9,184 bases of DNA from positions 1 to 9,184 of the forward strand of contig JAICYA010000051.1 of NCBI GenBank assembly GCA_025934455.1, in the 5' to 3' direction. Of this stretch, positions 7,501 through 9,184 are shown in pieces. The stretch's first letter is position 1. Each line of letters opens with the position of its first letter. The DNA is from Rudaea sp. GTDB lineage: Bacteria; Pseudomonadota; Gammaproteobacteria; Xanthomonadales; Rhodanobacteraceae. A program made the translations under genes and the position numbers. Under the pieces are notes generated by a model that saw only the letters and a program-made list of their open reading frames with translations, was not told the origin of the DNA and searched no databases.

Positions 7501-8016
7501 TCAGAGATTCTCCGTGGATTGGAACAGACCAACACGCAAATTGTTGGCCGCGTAGATCAGGCGATCGTCGACGAACGTGCGGCCATCGGCGACGACCAGT
7601 TTCAGGCGCCCGCGGATGACCCGGCTGACATCGATCTCGTAGCGCACGAGGCGCGCCGTGGGCAGCACCTGCCCGGTGAACTTGACCTCGCCCACGCCGA
7701 GCGCGCGGCCGCGGCCGGCCTCGCCGAGCCAGGGCAGGAAGAAGCCGGCCAGCTGCCACATCGCATCCAGGCCCAGGCAGCCCGGCATGACCGGATCGCC
7801 TTCGAAGTGACAGCCGAAGAACCACAGGTCGGGACGGATGTCGAGCTCGGCGCGCAACACGCCCTTGCCATGCGCGCCACCGTGCTCGTCGATGTGCGTT
7901 ATGCGATCGAACATCCGCATCGGCGGCGACGGCAGACGCGCGTTGCCGGGGCCGAACAGCTCGCCGCGGGCGCAGGCCAGCAACTGGTCGTAGTCGAGCG
8001 AACGGGGTGCGGGCAT
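7501..8016 (-). CDS. fabA: 3-hydroxydecanoyl-ACP dehydratase/isomerase FabA
   Basis: FabA dehydrates 3-hydroxydecanoyl-ACP and isomerises trans-2- to cis-3-decenoyl-ACP, the step that introduces the double bond in the anaerobic pathway. The product has 171 residues (E. coli 172) and is collinear with it: [83 protein letters not shown]. The catalytic pair is His70 ([10 protein letters not shown]) and Asp84 (GCLGLDAMW), as in the family. The ATG at 8016 gives the usual length; no strong Shine-Dalgarno is visible before it. fabB follows after one base. FabA and FabB occur almost always as a pair in bacteria that use this pathway, and the pair supports a gammaproteobacterial origin. Confidence 0.97.
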   Translation of the reverse strand: MPAPRSLDYDQLLACARGELFGPGNARLPSPPMRMFDRITHIDEHGGAHGKGVLRAELDIRPDLWFFGCHFEGDPVMPGCLGLDAMWQLAGFFLPWLGEAGRGRALGVGEVKFTGQVLPTARLVRYEIDVSRVIRGRLKLVVADGRTFVDDRLIYAANNLRVGLFQSTENL

Positions 8017-8045
8017 CAGGGACTATGCAGGGGGAAAGGACGGCG

Positions 8046-8072
8046 ATTGTCGCACAGGTGGCCGCGCGCCAA
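8046..8072 (-). promoter_or_regulatory. Candidate sigma70-like promoter for fabAB
   Basis: On the minus strand, TTGGCG (8072-8067) and GACAAT (8051-8046, 4 of 6 matches to TATAAT) are separated by 15 bp, shorter than the optimal 17. Transcription would start near 8039, about 23 nt before the fabA ATG. It lies in the only non-coding gap upstream of the operon (8017-8120). No FNR-type box or FabR-like operator was recognised here. The call is weak. Confidence 0.25.
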
Positions 8073-8077
8073 TCGGT

Positions 8078-8096
8078 TCCGGCATGCGGCGCCGGA
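8078..8096. other. Small inverted repeat between ubiT and fabA
   Basis: TCCGGC and GCCGGA flank a 7-base loop, forming a 6-bp GC-rich hairpin 25-43 bp after the ubiT stop codon. No T-run follows in the minus direction, so it is not a classical intrinsic terminator. It could be a weak or Rho-assisted end for ubiT, or chance in GC-rich DNA. Confidence 0.25.
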
Positions 8097-8120
8097 CACG
8101 GCCAGGCAACGCTGTCCCCA

Positions 8121-8825
8121 CTATGCCGTTCCGCGATGCGCCGTACGCGCCGCGCGCGCGAAACGCGCGAGGCGGTTGAGTGCGATGCGCAAACCCAGCG
8201 GCACCTGTTCCCAGGGCAGGCGATCGAGCACGTTGCGCAAGGTCAAGCCGAGCTCGGTGTCGCCGCTCAATTCCAGCCGGCGCTGGAAAAACAACGTGTC
8301 GGCGTCTTCCAGGCGGCTGGCGAGCAACAACAGGTCGGTCAGGCTGCCGCGCACGGTCGCCTCGGCGGGTGCAGCGCAGATGCGCAAGCCGCCGCCATCC
8401 CAGGTGAATGTCCAGCGCAGGTCCAGATCCGACACTTCGATGCCGAGCCGGCGCTCGTGCATGAATGCGAGCGCATCGCCGGCGCCCAGCGGCGCCAGCG
8501 CGCGGCCGAGCACCGCGCTGACGGCGTGCGCGCGCCAGTGCGGCGGGATGACACGCAGCAGCGGCCTCATGCGCCGTGGCGGCGGCAACAGCCGCAGCCA
8601 GGCGTGCGTTGGCGTCGATTCGATTTCCAGTGGCACGGTCATGGCGGATGCCATCATGCCGGTGTCCGCGGCCGTCACGCCTTGATCCAGGTCAGCCGCC
8701 AATCCCTGTTGCCGGCACGCATCGCGGATCAGGATTTCGACCAGCTGGCGTACGGTCGCACGCGGTACATCGAGCCGGCGCGCGAGGCGCTGCGCGAGCA
8801 ACTGCGGTGCCGGCAGGAGGTTCAT
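8121..8825 (-). CDS. ubiT: UbiT, SCP2-domain lipid-binding accessory protein of O2-independent ubiquinone synthesis
   Basis: UbiT is the anaerobic counterpart of UbiJ: its SCP2 domain binds lipid and presents the isoprenoid intermediates to the Ubi enzymes, working with UbiUV. The family signature is clear at residues 175-201: DADTLFFQRRLELSGDTELG followed by LTLRNVLD, against E. coli DPDTLFFQRRLVIEGDTELG followed by LYVKNLMD. The SCP2 fold covers about residues 100-205, with RLGIEVSDLDLRW matching E. coli WLSIHVRDIDLQW. From the ATG at 8825 the product has 234 residues; E. coli UbiT has about 174. The extra 60 N-terminal residues contain a helix-turn-helix-like stretch. Starting at the Met at 8642 would give 173 residues, almost the E. 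coli length; Mets at 8657 and 8654 are also possible. No convincing Shine-Dalgarno decides between them, so the start is uncertain though the gene is not. It is separated from ubiUV by fabAB and has its own upstream FNR/DNR-like site. Confidence 0.9.
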   Translation of the reverse strand: MNLLPAPQLLAQRLARRLDVPRATVRQLVEILIRDACRQQGLAADLDQGVTAADTGMMASAMTVPLEIESTPTHAWLRLLPPPRRMRPLLRVIPPHWRAHAVSAVLGRALAPLGAGDALAFMHERRLGIEVSDLDLRWTFTWDGGGLRICAAPAEATVRGSLTDLLLLASRLEDADTLFFQRRLELSGDTELGLTLRNVLDRLPWEQVPLGLRIALNRLARFARAARTAHRGTA

Positions 8826-8972
8826 GCGCGCCGCGCCACGGGGAGCCGGCCCGGCAACCCGCAGGGGAGGCTGAAACGTCCTGCTGTCGAGCGCAGACGA
8901 TTCATCTGCAGGCTGCCGTCCGGCACGGTGATCCGCGGGACAGCACAGTGGCGATTGCGCGCGGAGTTTGCA

Positions 8973-8986
8973 TTGACTTGCGTCAA
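8973..8986. promoter_or_regulatory. Perfect FNR/DNR-type palindrome upstream of ubiT
   Basis: TTGAC-TTGC-GTCAA is a perfect 5-4-5 inverted repeat of the CRP/FNR family; on the minus strand it reads TTGACGCAAGTCAA. It lies in the 195-bp gap between the GGDEF gene's stop and ubiT. ubiT is the only gene it can serve, since no plus-strand gene starts in the remainder of the window. At -41.5 the transcript would start near 8938 (about 113 nt before the upstream ATG), with CACTGT at 8950-8945 as a poor -10. E. coli ubiT is known to be partly under Fnr. TTGAC rather than TTGAT arms recall DNR/NnrR-type nitrogen-oxide regulators as well as FNR; the regulator itself is not in the window. Apart from this box I see nothing definite in 8826-9020. 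Confidence 0.7.
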
Positions 8987-9020
8987 CGCGGACGATCGTG
9001 GCGTGCCTGCGCCCGCGCGA

Positions 9021-9184
9021 TCAGCGCGCCACCACGCGGTTGCGTCCGCGCAACTTGGCCTGGTACAGCGCCTGGTCGGCGGCCTTGAGTACATCCGATG
9101 CGAGGCGCGTTTGCGCATCGCGCAAGGCCACGCCAATGCTCACTGTGACGTTCGTTTCGACGTCTTCGCGGCGCTTGACCGCCT
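9021..9184 (-). CDS. C-terminal end of a GGDEF-domain protein (probable diguanylate cyclase), cut by the window edge
   Basis: Only the last 53 codons are present. VTVSIGVAL is the beta-strand block after the GG(D/E)EF active loop, and ADQALYQAKLRGRNRVV is the closing helix-strand block found at the end of nearly all GGDEF domains (ADxALYxAKxxGRNxV). The protein ends four residues after this block, so GGDEF is its C-terminal domain. GGDEF domains make cyclic di-GMP from two GTP, but the active-site loop lies outside the window, so activity cannot be judged; neither can any sensor domain. It is transcribed towards ubiT, 195 bp away, and no clear terminator is seen between them. Confidence 0.9.
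   Translation of the reverse strand, partial: AVKRREDVETNVTVSIGVALRDAQTRLASDVLKAADQALYQAKLRGRNRVVAR

Noticed and set aside
6453..7619. A 388-codon plus-strand open frame opposite fabB
   Set aside because: It is a shadow of fabB and fabA with no recognisable domain; the active-site residues are in the minus-strand frames.
8822..9136. A 104-codon minus-strand open frame spanning the GGDEF end and the gap before ubiT
   Set aside because: It begins in the wrong frame within the GGDEF gene and shows no motif; the overlap of its stop with the ubiT start looks accidental.

Overview
This is a high-GC window with dense coding on both strands and genes that abut or nearly abut. It probably comes from a nitrate-respiring gammaproteobacterium. 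The reasons are a membrane-type NarG very close to that of E. coli, a FabA-FabB pair of the gammaproteobacterial kind, and ubiquinone genes of the UbiU/UbiV/UbiT type. The GC content and strong preference for G or C at third codon positions would fit a Xanthomonadales/Rhodanobacteraceae-like denitrifier, but that placement is inference. No rRNA, tRNA, CRISPR array, insertion sequence or phage gene was seen.

Layout, left to right. (1) 1-2771, minus: the first 923 codons of narG, the catalytic subunit of respiratory nitrate reductase; it runs off the left edge. (2) 2909-4252, minus: moeA, which inserts molybdenum into the molybdopterin cofactor NarG needs. An FNR-type box lies across the moeA stop codon, ahead of narG. 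(3) 4253-4406: a divergent intergenic region with a second FNR/DNR-like palindrome. (4) 4407-6290, plus: ubiU and ubiV, the paired Fe-S proteins of oxygen-independent ubiquinone hydroxylation. (5) 6291-8016, minus: a fabA-fabB operon for anaerobic unsaturated fatty acid synthesis; its last stop codon touches the ubiV stop codon. (6) 8121-8825, minus: ubiT, the SCP2-domain lipid-binding partner of UbiU/UbiV, apparently with an N-terminal extension. A third, perfect FNR/DNR-like palindrome sits upstream. (7) 9021-9184, minus: the last 53 codons of a GGDEF (diguanylate cyclase) protein.

The genes make sense together. NarG reduces nitrate with electrons from the quinol pool. MoeA supplies its cofactor, and UbiUVT makes ubiquinone without O2 so the chain can run under anoxia. 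FabA/FabB make unsaturated lipids without an O2-dependent desaturase. Three FNR-family palindromes mark the promoter regions of narG, moeA/ubiUV and ubiT, which suggests one anoxia/nitrogen-oxide regulon. The two palindromes near the ubi genes are almost identical and differ from the narG box, so two related regulators may read them. Every gene belongs to a known family. The new content here is the arrangement, the regulatory sites and the extra N-terminal part of UbiT.
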